A stretch of DNA of 64,000 nucleotides from Diphasiastrum complanatum. Lineage: Eukaryota > Streptophyta > Lycopodiopsida > Lycopodiales > Lycopodiaceae. Made by a program: the position numbers and the translations under genes. The notes under the pieces were generated by a model. That model had not been told where the DNA came from. It ran no database searches and saw nothing but the letters and a program-made list of their open reading frames with translations. This document shows, in pieces, positions 30,391 through 41,909 of this stretch. The stretch spans positions 6,358,647-6,422,646 of the forward strand of contig CM055113.1 of assembly GCA_029204225.1 (NCBI GenBank). Reading direction: 5' to 3'. The first letter of the stretch is position 1, and each line of letters starts with the position of its first letter.

Positions 30391-31660
30391 GGTGTTGCAG
30401 AAAGAAAGAACAGGACTCTCATGGAAGCCGCTAGGTGCATGATGGCCTATTCTAAGGCTCCAAGAGTGCTGCGGGCTGAAGCAGTAGCTATAGCTGCTTA
30501 CATTCAGAACAGGACAGGAAAATTTGGTATTCCTCACACAACACTACACGAACTATGGTGGGGTAAAAAACCCAATCTGACTCATATTCGAATCTTTGGC
30601 TATACAGCATATGCACATGTTCCTAACAAGCTTCAAAAGAAGCTTGATGAGAAAGCAGAAGAAGGATATCTTGTAGGATATGACAATCATTCGTCATACT
30701 ATAGAATCTATATAGCAGAGACAAACACAATGAAGACAGTCAGAGACGTCAAGTTTGATGAAACTAAAACAATGGGCAACAATGATCCTATCAGTTATGA
30801 AGTTCTTGGAAGACAATATGATGATCTACCAATCACAATAGAGGAAGCAGAGGACGAACAACCAGACAAAGATATTCAAGTTGCACCTCAGTCAAGCAAC
30901 GAATCAGATAAAGAAAGATTCGCAAGCCAGCCTACTGCTACAACACCTATAGACCAAAATGGTTCCAGACCTAGCAGAACAGATAAAGGAAGGAGCATTG
31001 CAGTACCAGAAGGACCTCCCAGAAGATCAACAAGAGAGCGAAGAGTGCCAGCAAGATTTGTGTCAGGTATCTCAGCTTGTACATCTGAAGAGAAGATCAA
31101 CAAGAGAGCGAAGAGTGCCAACAAGATTTGTGTAAGGTATCTCAGCTTCTACATCTGAAGAGTTTTATGGATTCAATGGAGAGCCACAAACATTCGAGGA
31201 AGCAATTGAATGTCCAGACAAGGACAAATGGATCCAAGCCATGAATGAGGAGATGGAATCCATGAAGAATAATGAGGTATGGACATTGTAGCCATTACCA
31301 GATAAGCGAAGAACTATACAATGCAAGTGGCTATACACGCTGAAGTATGGACCAAATAAAAATATTTCAAAGTATAAAGTTAGACTTGTAGCGAAGGGTT
31401 TTTCTTAGAAATATGGTATCGACTATGTTGAGACTTTCTCTCTAGTCGTGAAACATTCGTCCCTACGCCTACTGTTTGCATATGCAGCAGCTTATGATCT
31501 CAGGATTCACATCATGGACAAAAAGACAGCATTCTTACATGGTGAGCTAGATGAAAAATCTACATGGATCAACCTCCAGGCTACATTTTAAACTCACTTC
31601 CTACTTATGCATGCAGAATGCACAAGAGTATCTACAGTTTGAAGCAATCAGCGCGACAAG
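30385..31660 (+). pseudogene. copia integrase C-terminus and reverse transcriptase N-terminus
   Basis: The frame from 30421 reads ARCMMAYSKAPRVLRAEAVAIAAYIQNRT, LHELWWGKKPNLTHIRIFGYTAYAHVP and GYLVGYDNHSSYYRIY, the standard integrase C-terminal region, followed by a polar linker. A 70-bp duplication at 31021-31160 throws the frame. RT then starts: FEEAIECPDKDKWIQAMNEEMESM, CKWLYTLKYGPN, KVRLVAKGFS, FLHGELDE, YMDQPPGY, HKSIYSLKQS. It stops near 31660 against the oppositely oriented gypsy element. Confidence 0.85.
31021..31160 (+). repeat. 70-bp tandem duplication inside copia pol
   Basis: 31021-31090 and 31091-31160 are two copies differing at only about three sites (31051/31121, 31064/31134, 31079/31149). 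As 70 is not a multiple of three, the duplication shifts the reading frame and ends it at 31158. Confidence 0.95.
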
Positions 31661-31664
31661 AAAA

Positions 31665-32130
31665 AATGGTGCCTCCTTCAAAATATATGTCCAAGGACAA
31701 TCCCATGGGTTACCCAGATTTGACATCTCTCAGGGTTTAGTGAGATTCCAAATTTACGATAGCGAATGAAGATTTTTTCTAGTGCTTCGAGGTGCTTGTC
31801 CGTGGAGGAATGAAAACCAAGGTCATCAAGATAGATCTCGACAATCCTATGTAATGTACCAAAAAATAGCCACTAAACCCATCCAAGAAGTTGAAAGCTT
31901 CAGCTCCTACCATTTTCTCAAGGATCTGTGTAGTTGAGGGTAAGGGAAAATGGTCTTTTTTTGTAACTACGTTAAGATTCTTGACATCGACGCAGATATG
32001 AAGCTTGCCATTTTTCTTGGGTACTACCACAATGGGTTATACCCAATCAGTATATTGGACTTCATAGATGAAACCAGCATCGAGCAATTTCTTAATATCT
32101 TCATCGATTCACTCGCGATAAACGGAGTTA
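31665..32130 (-). pseudogene. Ty3/gypsy reverse transcriptase with internal deletion
   Basis: Minus-strand text reads PIVVVPKKNGKLHICVDVKNLNVVTKKDHFPL and FLDGFSGY, then jumps to RIVEIYLDDLGFHSS (catalytic YLDD at ~31823-31834), KHLEALEKIF and a degraded LGHI. The segment that normally holds the PFGLCNAP block is missing, so the palm domain cannot fold normally. RNase H and integrase are absent. Confidence 0.85.
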
Positions 32131-32132
32131 CT

Positions 32133-33121
32133 TCAGTACGGCTTAGTCCAAATAGGCTTAGCGTTCTCCTCTAAAGGAATAGTATGGACCGCTATTTCAG
32201 ACGGGATCCCTTTCATTTTAGTATAATTCCATACAAATCCATTCCTGTATTTGCGGAGTAAGATCTCCAGATCAAGAAGTTGACTTGGCGTGAGGTGGGC
32301 TCCGACGTGAACAATGTGATCCACATCCTCATCAAGATCTTTAAGATTTAGTTCTATGGTTTTGGTTGGGCCTTCAAAGGATTGGAAAACTTTTGTAGGT
32401 TCCCATCGTGGTTGTGGCAGTTGGATGACTACGTCATCAAGTGTGAAGTCCTTAAACTTGCTTGGTAGATCAAAAGGTGGTTCCACAAAGTTCTCCAGAA
32501 CTTTGGGGATCACTTGTGTGGATGTGCTGCTAGATGTGGAAGCTTGATCAGAGGGTTTGTATTTTAGGTGTTTAAACAATGGCTTGATTGGTTGCTTAGG
32601 CTTCTCGCGCGTCTATTTTTGTCGCTCGGTTAATTTTGTGTCAAGTATGGGATTTTTTCGGAACAAGGTTTTCCAATTTGTTGGAAAGGCGGTGTGGTTG
32701 CCTCATGAATCAATTCTTCATCTATTGTATTCCAGACTTCGTCTGGATACATGTCCCATGTGTATACTTTGGGTTTGGGCCTATATGTTTGTGTGTTGGA
32801 TACTCTGGAGATCAATTGCACATGAGCCAAAGGCCCTGGCGACTTGATCTCTTGTGGAATCAATTTCGGCGGATAACGTTTGTTATCTAGATAAAGGAGT
32901 ACATGTTCATCTGTCAGTTGAACATCATTTATCAAAAGAATACCTTCTTCCGAAACTTGTGCGATAGAGACACTAGGTTCTCTTGGGAACCCAACTATGG
33001 GAATTGGGTCGATCATCATAAGGGGAATGATGGGTGTATCAATGTCTGTAGAAGTTGGGAGAAGATACACTTCTTCTGCAGCGGTTTCGATACGATATCT
33101 ATTGGAATCAGCACAGTCCAC
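32133..33121 (-). pseudogene. gypsy protease-to-RT linker region
   Basis: Two frames (32630-33121 and 32133-32579) cover the stretch between protease and RT. The second ends LTPSQLLDLEILLRKYRNGFVWNYTKMKGI...HTIPLEENAKPIWTKPY, the well-known lead-in to gypsy RT (F.W.Y..M.GI, H.I.L...A.P). The first is a polar spacer. A stop and frame change near 32600 separate them. Confidence 0.75.
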
Positions 33122-33277
33122 AGTGGCTAATGCTTGACCCCAATTTATTATGTTTGTTGATCTTGTATGGTGGCCTCTCGATTGGCTCGGGACACTATCT
33201 GATTCGTCATAAGTTGTTGATGACCAATCATCGTAAACTTTAGCGGGCTTTACATGGCCAGTTGAGTCAACAGTGAC

Positions 33278-33661
33278 TCATTTGTCGTTATTGCCAAAGG
33301 TGATTTTGCTATGCTTCCAATCTTGGACAACGTCTACCATCTGTAGCCAGGGTGTGCCAAGAAGGAGTTTATATGTATTTGCATCATCTGGTAAATCAAG
33401 AATGACGCAATCAATGGTAAATTTGACACCTGCAATACATACTGGTATATTTGATAAGTGACCTACTCGCTGATCGGCCATACAAAGTTTGTAACGTGGC
33501 TGATCTAAGGTGTGGAATCCCCATGACTTTGCTAGTGACAAAGCCATTATGTGTATGTCTGATCCACTATCAAGGATAGCGGATACTGTTGGATAATCTT
33601 TATAGGTCATAGGTAAGGTAATGCTAGTCCTCTTAGCAACATCGATGTTCATCAAATTCAT
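33278..33661 (-). pseudogene. gypsy aspartic protease domain
   Basis: SAILDSGSDIHIMALSLAKSWG places the catalytic DSG at ~33563-33571, and ILDLPDDANTYKLLLGTPWLQ gives the second conserved (LLG.PWL) block. This retropepsin-like domain normally cleaves the Gag-Pol polyprotein. The core appears intact, but the polyprotein around it is broken. Confidence 0.85.
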
Positions 33662-35860
33662 TGGAATCTGAGGAATCTCCGGGATCTTGTCTGGTTTTCG
33701 CTATTCATCTGGGATAGTAGGTAGTTGAAAACTATGATGGATATACCTTTGGAGATGGGTGAAAGATTTTATTGTGCTATTAAAGGGCATGGTGATTTGA
33801 GCCTGTAGGAGTTCAAAAAATACTTCGAGTCCCTGTAGGAGTTGCTCTTTTTTGAGGATCGGAGCAGGTAACGGACCATTCATTTTCTATTCTTCCTGCA
33901 AAAACTCATCTTGAAATTCTTTGTATTGCCTTTGTTCCACGCATGGGTCTGGGTAATCTCTTGGTAAAGTGGAAGCTATCAAGGAGCTTCCCGTATGATC
34001 AACTTGTTTTTTGAGGTTGTGCTACTATTGTTGGGTTTGGCGCTGAGCTCTAGTAAGGACTCTAATAGGTTTTGATTAGATATGTTGTGCTGGAAGTAAC
34101 CTGTTAGGTTGCTTTTGGCAATCTTTGAAACTGTGTTTTTGAACACAGTCTAGACATTCAGCATGTAATTGGTTTTTTACCTTGTAGTCGATCATGAAGT
34201 GTCTCGTTTCGCCACAGATAAAAATTTGTTGCTCATGGGTCCTGTGGCAATTGCATAGCCATCTTGGATAGCTAGGTGTCCTGGATTTTTTGGGTTTGTG
34301 GAATACTCATCTCGTTTGCACAAGCATGAGGTATCTTCATGATAGTGTGTTGAACTACCAGAAGTGGGTGTTTATTTGGATGGTATGTGTGATCGTAGGA
34401 GTGGTCGACAAGATGTGTTGGTGCAGGTTCTCTATGGCGTCGATGTTTTTGGGCTCCTACGTCAGGTTGTCCCCTTAGAGGTAGATCTAAGAGTGCTAGT
34501 TGAGGTTGAGGTTCATGCTTTGGTTGTCTAGGCAACTCTTGGATATGAATTTGGGTATTATTTCATGGAGGATATTGCTGTGGTTGGTTTTGTGAAACAA
34601 ATTGTTGTCTAAGAGGCTTGTATTGTCCTCCTGATTGATCATGAGATTGGTACCTCGGATTGTAATAACAGTAGAATGAGGTATGGCCCATAAAGTCACA
34701 GATGTCACATTTAATCAGGGAAGTTTCTGGGATTGGTTGGTATGATGGGCGCCCATTGCTAGTGTGTGCACCTCTGCAATGAGGGCACTAGGTATTTTCC
34801 CATCTATGGTGGATCTAGCCAGTGGGTAACTAACCTGAAATGGAGCTCTGGATAGACTTAAGAGTATTTTGAAACTCTTTCGTGAGTTTCTCCATCTGTT
34901 GTTGGTGTTGCTGGTTAAGCAACTCCATATGTGTTTTCCATAATTGTTCCTGAGTTTTTTCTTTTGGTCTAGGGTCATGGACAACATGGTGTACTCTCCT
35001 TTCTCGAGGTTCATCAACATCTGATCCCTCGTCTTCTTCACGGATAGCGTCAAACATGGCTTGTTTTAATGATGTGTACTCATCATTAGATCAAAGTTCG
35101 TGTCTAATCCATCTTGGAAGTCCAACTAGGAATCAGATCATGAGCATGGACTCTGTGGATTTTTCTTGTACCTGACTTTTTAATCTTTTTAATCCTTTTA
35201 TATAGTCACGTACCTTTTTTTCTTTTGTCATTTTGATATTGCTTAATTTGACAAAAGGACTCTCAATCAAACAAAACGGTTTGAATCACTTGATGAAGGC
35301 TTCCTTCAGGAGTGACCAATCTCATTTATCTTCATGATCTAGGTCAAAAGACCATTCTCGTGCTCAATCGATGATGGTCATTGAGAAGAGTTGTACCGTG
35401 GCTTCTGGAGAGGTTTCGCCATAGACATCACATGCGTTCTCAAAGACTTGAAGAAATCTTTGAGGGTCATAATTGTCGTCTTACTTAGGAAGATCGAGTT
35501 TTGGTGTTCCTTTTTCAGTACATGGTCTGTGGTTAGCAAAGGCTCTGTTTAAGTGAGCTCTTGTTTGTGAGGATTCAGCAGCGTGAAATTGCGGTCGGTC
35601 GTATGCAATGTCTGCTGGCCTAGGTTCCCATCTCTTGAATGGGTTTGTAGATGGCTCATGGATTTGGGATTTCATTCGAGAGTACCTATTGTATTTAGCC
35701 TATTTTGTGGAGGGAGATCCCATCTCCAGTGGATAATCCTCTGTGGTATTAGGAACGTAAGGACAATCCATATGAAAAATCTAGACTGCCTTAGGATTGT
35801 ATATATTAGGCCTCTTGGACTCTTTTTGTGATTTTGTTTTATTGTGTTTTTTTTTTTTTG
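33662..35860 (-). pseudogene. gypsy Gag, heavily degenerate
   Basis: In pieces, the minus strand encodes a retrotransposon Gag: TPKLDLPK, YDPQRFLQVFENACDVYGE, EWSFDLDHEDK, EAFIK-FKPF, VRDYIKGLKRLK, FLVGLPRWIRHEL, a charged stretch EEDEGSDVDEPRERRVHH and a Gln-rich helix (LLNQQHQQQMEKLTKEFQN). Stops are frequent. A clear zinc knuckle was not found. Confidence 0.7.
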
Positions 35861-35999
35861 TACTCTGGATGTAAAATAGAGGAAGTTATATTAATCAGAA
35901 TATAAGGAGTTTTATGTATCCAAATGGCACAAGATTCAATATAGTGATATTGCAGAAGGGCTTAGTTGAGATCTGTGACAAGTGGCTAGTAGTAGGGTC

Positions 36000-36790
36000 T
36001 AGTCAAATATAGAGTTGACTTCTCTATGGACTGGGCTCGGGTGAGATCTCAAAGCAATGATGGTTGAGATTTGAAAGATAGGCGCAGTTGAGATATCAAT
36101 GAGGAGACTCGATCAAGAGCTGAAGCAAGAGGTTTGGTCGATATTGTGACGGAGAGACCCGATTGAGGACCTAATGGAAAGATGTGGTCGAGATCTGGAT
36201 GGAGAAACATGGTCAAAATTTTGATAGAGATACTCGCGGTTGAGATTTGGATGTAGAGGCTCGCGGTTGAGATCTAAAAGGAAGGCTCAATCGAGACTTG
36301 AGCATGAGACTCTGTTGAAAGCTAACATAGATGATGCGGTTGAGATCTGAACGTGAGACTCGGTCGAAAGATGACCGATTGGGCTCAATCGAGATCTTCA
36401 CGAAGGGGCTCGGTCGAGACCGTAACGAGAAGACTCGGTCGAGGTGGGAATAGATAAACGCGGTCGAGATCTTGAGTTATGGCTTTAGGTAAGATGTTAA
36501 GGAGAAGACCCCGTTGAGATCTCAATGAGAATATGCGGTCGAGGATTGAATGAAAAGTCGCGGTTGAGATTTCAACTGATTACTTTGTTCAAGAAATGTA
36601 CTCGAACCCGGTCGAGATCTGAAGTCGAGGCGGAGTCGAGTGTTTACAAGGCATGTAAGGACGAAATGAATATCGGCTCAGCCCGGTCCAGACGTGAGTC
36701 GTGGGACTCGGCCAGGTAATGAACGTGAAGTCAGGGTCAAAAGCAGAGTAAGGCACGCGGTCGAGACCAGAGTGATGAACTTGGTGGAGA
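36000..36790. repeat. ~25-bp degenerate minisatellite
   Basis: About thirty diverged copies of a 24-28-bp unit close to TCGAGATCTGAANGNGA followed by GACTCGG. The box CGGT(C/T)GAGAT recurs, for example, in the runs at 36236-36290 and 36400-36480. The array lies between the Gag region and the primer site of the minus-strand gypsy element, so it is in its leader. Confidence 0.8.
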
Positions 36791-36868
36791 TGGCGATCGT
36801 GAGACTTCATATTTTTTTTGTTAACACATAGTGGATGGTGTGGTGAATGTGTATGTCTGTGTAGTAGT

Positions 36869-36881
36869 GGAAATGGTGCCA
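36869..36881 (-). other. putative primer binding site of gypsy element
   Basis: The minus strand reads TGGCACCATTTCC, close to the TGGCGCCGTTGCC primer site of some plant gypsy elements. It follows a short sequence with an 8-bp inverted repeat (TGTTCACA at 36884-36891, TGTGAACA at 36909-36916), the likely tail of the 5' LTR. The remaining LTR is not recognisable. Confidence 0.5.
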
Positions 36882-37329
36882 AATGTTCACAAATTCCTAC
36901 AACAAATCTGTGAACACAATTACTTATCTTTCTTTTTGGTTTCTTGAATCTGAAACCGGGTGTTTCTGCTCATTCCAGGTTACTGGTTCTTTAAGATTAA
37001 TCTTCTCAGTTTGAACCATTTCAAGAAGAAAGATTTAACGTTTACTCAGACATGTTTCCTAGCCTGTCAATGGGATGATCAAGATCTGTTCACTCCAGCT
37101 ACATGCACATGCATTCACATGCAACCAAGGCTCGTTCACAGGCAGATCAATGTTTCAAAAGTAACTACCTCATGGTTTAACACTCGTGAGGGTGATGGAT
37201 CATCAGATATAGGAGTATTGTATCTGGATAGCCAACCTATCTTTCACCAACCTTACATAGATGAGGTGGCTCGACAAACAAACAAATACCTTAGAATGGA
37301 TCATATTCAGCCTGATCATGATTAGTCAC

Positions 37330-38235
37330 CATAAGGGTGCACCTATCCTTTTGAAAAATTAGAAGGATGGGGATTATTTACACATGCATCAATCAAAAGG
37401 AATTGAATAAGGTTACCACTAGAAACAAATGCTGGTTAACTAGAATGGAGGATCTTGTAGACCATCTTAGTGGAGTTCAATACTTTACTAAGATCAATCT
37501 TAGAACAAGATATCATCAAATAATGATGACAGTGCCAAAATTGGGGTCTTAGTTTACCATTTGGGTCAACGAATAATTTTATTGTGTTTCAACTATTTGT
37601 CATTCATATTGGGAAAAAATATGATGGTGTTCTTAAATGATATGCTCATGTATAGTAAGACACTCAAGAGAATGTCAAGCATCTTCAAATTGTGTAAGTC
37701 ATTTTAGGTAGAAGAACTTGTATGCTAAAGAATCAGAATGTGAGTCATGAAGCATATACTTGTATCTTGGACATAAAGTCACTTCAATGGAGTGGTTGAC
37801 AATTGACTATGAAAATAGTTGATTGGAATTGTTAGGCGGTTGAAATTATGTTTCGATTTTAAAGTTTTCTTTCTGAAATCTTTTGAGGATTACGCTACAG
37901 TGGCAGCACCCATTAGAGCTCATTTATAAGGAGTAAGAAGCAAGAAAGGAAAGCCTAGTCCACCTACAACTATACGTAATGATCATTTAGATTAGAGATC
38001 TTGAGATGTCAAACATGTAATTGTTTCTGTTTTGGTAGTTGTGGATCTATACAAACTATACGTTGTGAAAGTTGACGCAAATGATTTTGCAACTGGAGGG
38101 ATTCTATTTCAAGAGGGTAAAATGGTGGCTTTTGAAAAAACTAATTCTCAGATATCTAGTCAAACTCTTCCAATGCTAGTGTCTATCTTTTATTTTTGTA
38201 TACTTAATACTACACAACTTCAACCAACAAGTTAA
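37330..38235 (+). pseudogene. Ty3/gypsy RT and RNase H relic
   Basis: RT motifs appear at 37367-37552: CINQKELNKVTTRNKCWLTRMEDLVDHL and YFTKINLRTRYHQI. Weakly, after frameshifts, come ENVKHLQIV and a degenerate LGHKVT. An RNase H start follows at 38032-38160 (YVVKVDANDFATGGILFQEGKMVAFE). Catalytic boxes are eroded. The frame at 36960-37325 just upstream is open but unrecognised. Confidence 0.75.
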
Positions 38236-38666
38236 AATTGTTTCTTGTTTTTTTCGACTCACAATGATACACCTATTAAAAGTTAGGTAGTAAATCTTAT
38301 TCAATTGACACTCATGAGAATCATAAGAATGTGTATCTTTCATAAAAAGTATCATGAAAATTGTTAGTAATCCAAGAAAAAAAAGGAAAAGCGTCAAACA
38401 TTTTCACGCTATGAAAACATATTCTCAGTATAAGGTGACATGTTCAATTTTGAATAAATGAAAGCCGAGATGCTGTAGTTACATCAAACTTCAGAAGAAG
38501 AACAAGCTTCTAATGCCATCCTGAATGATCAGTTATTCATTTGGAAGTATCACCTATAAGGACTTCTAATTAAAGCATTTATGGACACAATTCTTGTACA
38601 AGCATGACGCCCGAGAGATTAATGGTCATGGTAGCTAAATACAAAGCAGTTATCACCGGACTCGTC
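38236..38666. other. AT-rich intergenic spacer
   Basis: The spacer between the gypsy relic and the 3' end of the LEA_2 gene. I see no gene. It would contain the LEA_2 3' UTR on the minus strand, but no clear poly(A) signal is assigned. Confidence 0.4.
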
Positions 38667-39353
38667 TCAGTACCGGTATCTGCAGAGGCTGTCCAAAAGC
38701 TGTGAACCACTTGGACTGTTGACAGCGCTTACGATTATCTCACATCTGACCCTCACCCAAGACTTAGGCGATCTTAGATGCCCGACAGTTGCTAGTTTCA
38801 TGAGGGCTTGCATCTCCACAACAAAATTGATACTGTCACTAGCGTTGTCTGCTTTGAGAGTGTAAGCTTGAGTTTGCTTCAGCAACAAGCGTGGTTGTAC
38901 TAGAACAACCCCGAAACTTATATTGCTCTTGTGTGGTAGAACGTACATAGGCAAGGTGACGTTGGCGATGGGGAGTTGCCAATAATCTAGCTCCACGTGA
39001 ATCCGTTTGAAGAAAATGTCGTGCTTAGCGTTGGGATTCTTAGCATCAAACTGCAAGCTTACTGTGGCAGCAAGAGTGTGGGAGTAGTAATCGCCAAAGG
39101 CTGGCACCGACACATTCTTGCTCTGATTTGAACTCAGTTTGTGGATGATGAGAGTGGAGATGGTGGCTCCTTGGATATGAAATGTTGGGATCTTGGGATC
39201 CACGACAATGAAAATGATCAAGAGTATGAAACCGAATGTTAAGGAGGCAACGCTGAGGATCGTCACACACCAGCCCAGAGCACGGCACGTTCTGACCCGA
39301 CGCAACTCTCTCCTCTGGTACTTGATCATTTCCAAATGATGAGTAGATTCCAT
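38667..39353 (-). CDS. LEA_2 / NDR1-HIN1-like (NHL) membrane protein
   Basis: A 228-residue single-exon frame with start and stop, the usual length for this plant family. Residues 1-27 are basic and cytosolic (RRELRRVRTCR); residues ~28-51 form one hydrophobic membrane segment ending VVDP. The next block, PKIPTFHIQGATIS, and the later SLQFDAKNPNAKHDIFFKRIHVELDYW are hallmarks of the LEA_2 (PF03168) beta-sandwich. NHL proteins sit in the plasma or other membranes and are linked to pathogen and stress responses. The gene is intronless, has good codon flow and is not interrupted, unlike everything around it. The precise member is not identifiable by eye. Confidence 0.85.
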   Translation of the reverse strand: MESTHHLEMIKYQRRELRRVRTCRALGWCVTILSVASLTFGFILLIIFIVVDPKIPTFHIQGATISTLIIHKLSSNQSKNVSVPAFGDYYSHTLAATVSLQFDAKNPNAKHDIFFKRIHVELDYWQLPIANVTLPMYVLPHKSNISFGVVLVQPRLLLKQTQAYTLKADNASDSINFVVEMQALMKLATVGHLRSPKSWVRVRCEIIVSAVNSPSGSQLLDSLCRYRY

Positions 39354-40390
39354 TATCTTAGATAGATATCTGATCTGATTATTTCAATCGCTGTCATTCA
39401 ATATCAACCAAGTGTTGATCGAAATCAAACTACTTTCAGGAACTATTTCCAAGTTTCTCTGAGACGATCAAAATTCATTTCTCTGCATATCAACTCCTTT
39501 AGAAGATCAATCTAGACTGCCTTTGCCTTCCGGAGATGTTAGGAGACATGATGTTTCTCAACCCACAGCATCCATAGCCTTTTATACGGCTTTGGTATTT
39601 ATTTGCAGATGGGCTATGTTGTTCACTTCCTTAGCATCTGTTGCTAACCAGATCTCGCCATGTTCTCGCTCCCTTGTTGGGTTATCGTTCCAATCGCCAA
39701 GAGGCACGAGTAGTTGCAAGAAGAAGAAGAAGAAGGAATCGAGAGTAAAAAGAGTGTAACTGCTTTAAGTGCATACTTCCCCTAAAGGTCGAAAGTTAAG
39801 GACACTCCGGCTTTAGCCCATGGTCAGGCTATCACAAAACAACTCATGCCTTTCTTTGTGGGGTGCAATAAAAGGGTTTGAGTGTGATTTGAAGGCCAAA
39901 CTTAACATAGGTGTGTAAGGGGTCTTGAGACTCCACCCCTCTGTCTAACTTGCCTAGTGCTTGTGATATCAAAGTCTCGTTTTGAAGAGTTCACAACAAC
40001 CAGCTCAACAAGCAAAATGTGACTCACGAACCTTTTGCTTGAGATGTTGTGTAATTTCAGGAGTGTTATGTTCAAACCTTACGTATTCAACCTTGTGCTC
40101 AAAAGGTTGTGTAATGTGCCATGTGCCAAAATCTTGGGCCCTAACGTATTGTGTGTGGATCTTCTATGTTGGGAAAAATGTGTCTCACCTTGGGCAACTG
40201 CCCTCAATGGAAGGGTCTTCAACTATATATGTTCACCCCGTCCCAACACTGAAGAGAAGAAGAAGCTTTTATGCACACAATAATTTTAGTTCATTTCAAG
40301 GTGTCCTTACCTAGGGAGTTAGCCTCTACCTGCAAACCTATTCATGTTTTATGCTAGTTCATTATCCCAAGATTTGTTATACTCACAAAT
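39354..40390. other. upstream region of LEA_2 gene and spacer
   Basis: The first ~150 bp upstream of the start would be the LEA_2 5' UTR and promoter, but I cannot place a convincing TATA box. A short + strand frame at 39523-39759 is probably not a gene. From 39980 to 40300 a phrase 'ttgtgtaatttcagg / ttgtgtaatgtgcc' and 'aaccttacgtattcaacc' recurs, suggesting an old duplication. Confidence 0.35.
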
Positions 40391-40660
40391 AATCAAACAT
40401 TTAAATAGATGCTTGAAATTGATAAACATAATCCTTGGATCAATGTCCACAATCTATTGAAGAAGCGGATCAAATGAAACTATATCCTCATCATTTGATT
40501 ATTAGTTCTCTCATGTATGCCATGATATATACTAGACCTGGCATTGCTTATTTGGCTGGTACATTGAGAGAATATATGTCAAATCAAAGTTTCATTCATT
40601 GGAAATATCTATTAGAGTTGTTATATATTTGTAGTCACTAATACTTATTGAACTATTATG
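40390..40660 (+). pseudogene. copia RT C-terminal fragment
   Basis: The frame at 40435-40641 reads PHHLIISSLMYAMIYTRPGIAYLAGTLREYMSNQSFIHWKYLLELLYIC. This matches the conserved copia segment (Y....GSLMYL...TRPDI.Y......R.M..P...HW....R.LRY) after the RT palm. Sequence on both sides is not recognisable as pol. A small relic. Confidence 0.8.
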
Positions 40661-41905
40661 GGGAAGATTCGAATGATAATTCAAATATTGAACTTAATCT
40701 TCTTCAAGGTTTTACACATGCCTTTTCAGAATAAAATAACATAAATACTCTTCTTTTGTTATTTGGATTTTCTAATAAATAGATTAATTGCACCTTTATT
40801 CATCTTATTCAAATTCTTTGCTATTATAGTTTGTTGCATCCTATCTATAGTAGTTAAAACATCCAAGGCAGACTAAGTTATTGTCAGTGAAATTCATTCT
40901 CTAATCACAATTTTTGAATGATAATTCATTGAAGATTATTTATAGATGTGTCTGTCTAATCATGTTATGCATTATCTACATTTTTGCATCACTGTCAACA
41001 TTTTATGGAAAATTTATTCAACATCATCATCAATGATTTCCAACAATCCTCACTAATGAAATCACTAATCACTAACAAGAAGTTTTAGGATTATTAACAC
41101 AATGTCACACCTCCCTCCATTCTCCTTCCGACACGTGAGATAACTCTTCATTTCTGGAAGCACGTTGGTTAGAAAGATGCCACTTGAAAATTTATCATTT
41201 AATTGCTAATTGTACACGTCATGAATCGCTATATGATATTGGTGTTTAACGCTTATCACGCATCACTAAGACACATCTGAATCATTTTTCATGTAATAAA
41301 TAGTATAAGAAATTGACTAACATGCTAAACTAATCTAGGATAGGTGTCTACAATGCTTAGGGCACATGGTAGTTGAATACTTATATTGTCTTTTCATGCA
41401 ATGGTTTGATGGTTTCTTGAGAACTAAGTAAATTTTTGCATTCTAAACCTAGTTTTAGGGATTCATCAACATAGTTTAATACGATATTATGCAATGAATT
41501 TTTGTTGTGAATGTTTGTGTCGATAGCCCATACTCTTTGAAATATAGTAGCCTACCAATGTGGCCAAAATACTCCATCTTGGTTAGGGGTCGCACTAGCC
41601 GCACTTGCCTTCGCAAAGTCTAGTGAAATACTAGGCTCGAAGGTCGTCAACAAAATCCCAATGCTCAATAAACAAAGCAGCAAATTTATTGACTCTATAA
41701 AATGACACCCACTTGATGATTGTTTCCCTCTTGTGCCTACACCAAACCCTTGGAAGATAGGGTGTGGCATAATGACCTATGTGGTTGGAAGTACTACTCG
41801 GTTTAGTGCAAGATAAAATCCACCCACCTATGAAATTCACCTAGTTCACATTGTGTGGGCCCCTCATTTAAAGATACGAGCCTCGTCTGATTCACGGGCA
41901 ACCTG
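40661..41905. other. non-coding interval
   Basis: AT-rich sequence; no gene, strong repeat or element end is evident. Minus-strand frames at 41552-42003 have no recognisable content. Confidence 0.4.
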
Positions 41906-41909
41906 TGTG

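Noticed and set aside
39523-39759. Small plus-strand ORF ending in a lysine run, upstream of the LEA_2 gene
   Set aside because: Short, low complexity, no family resemblance; likely chance in the promoter region.
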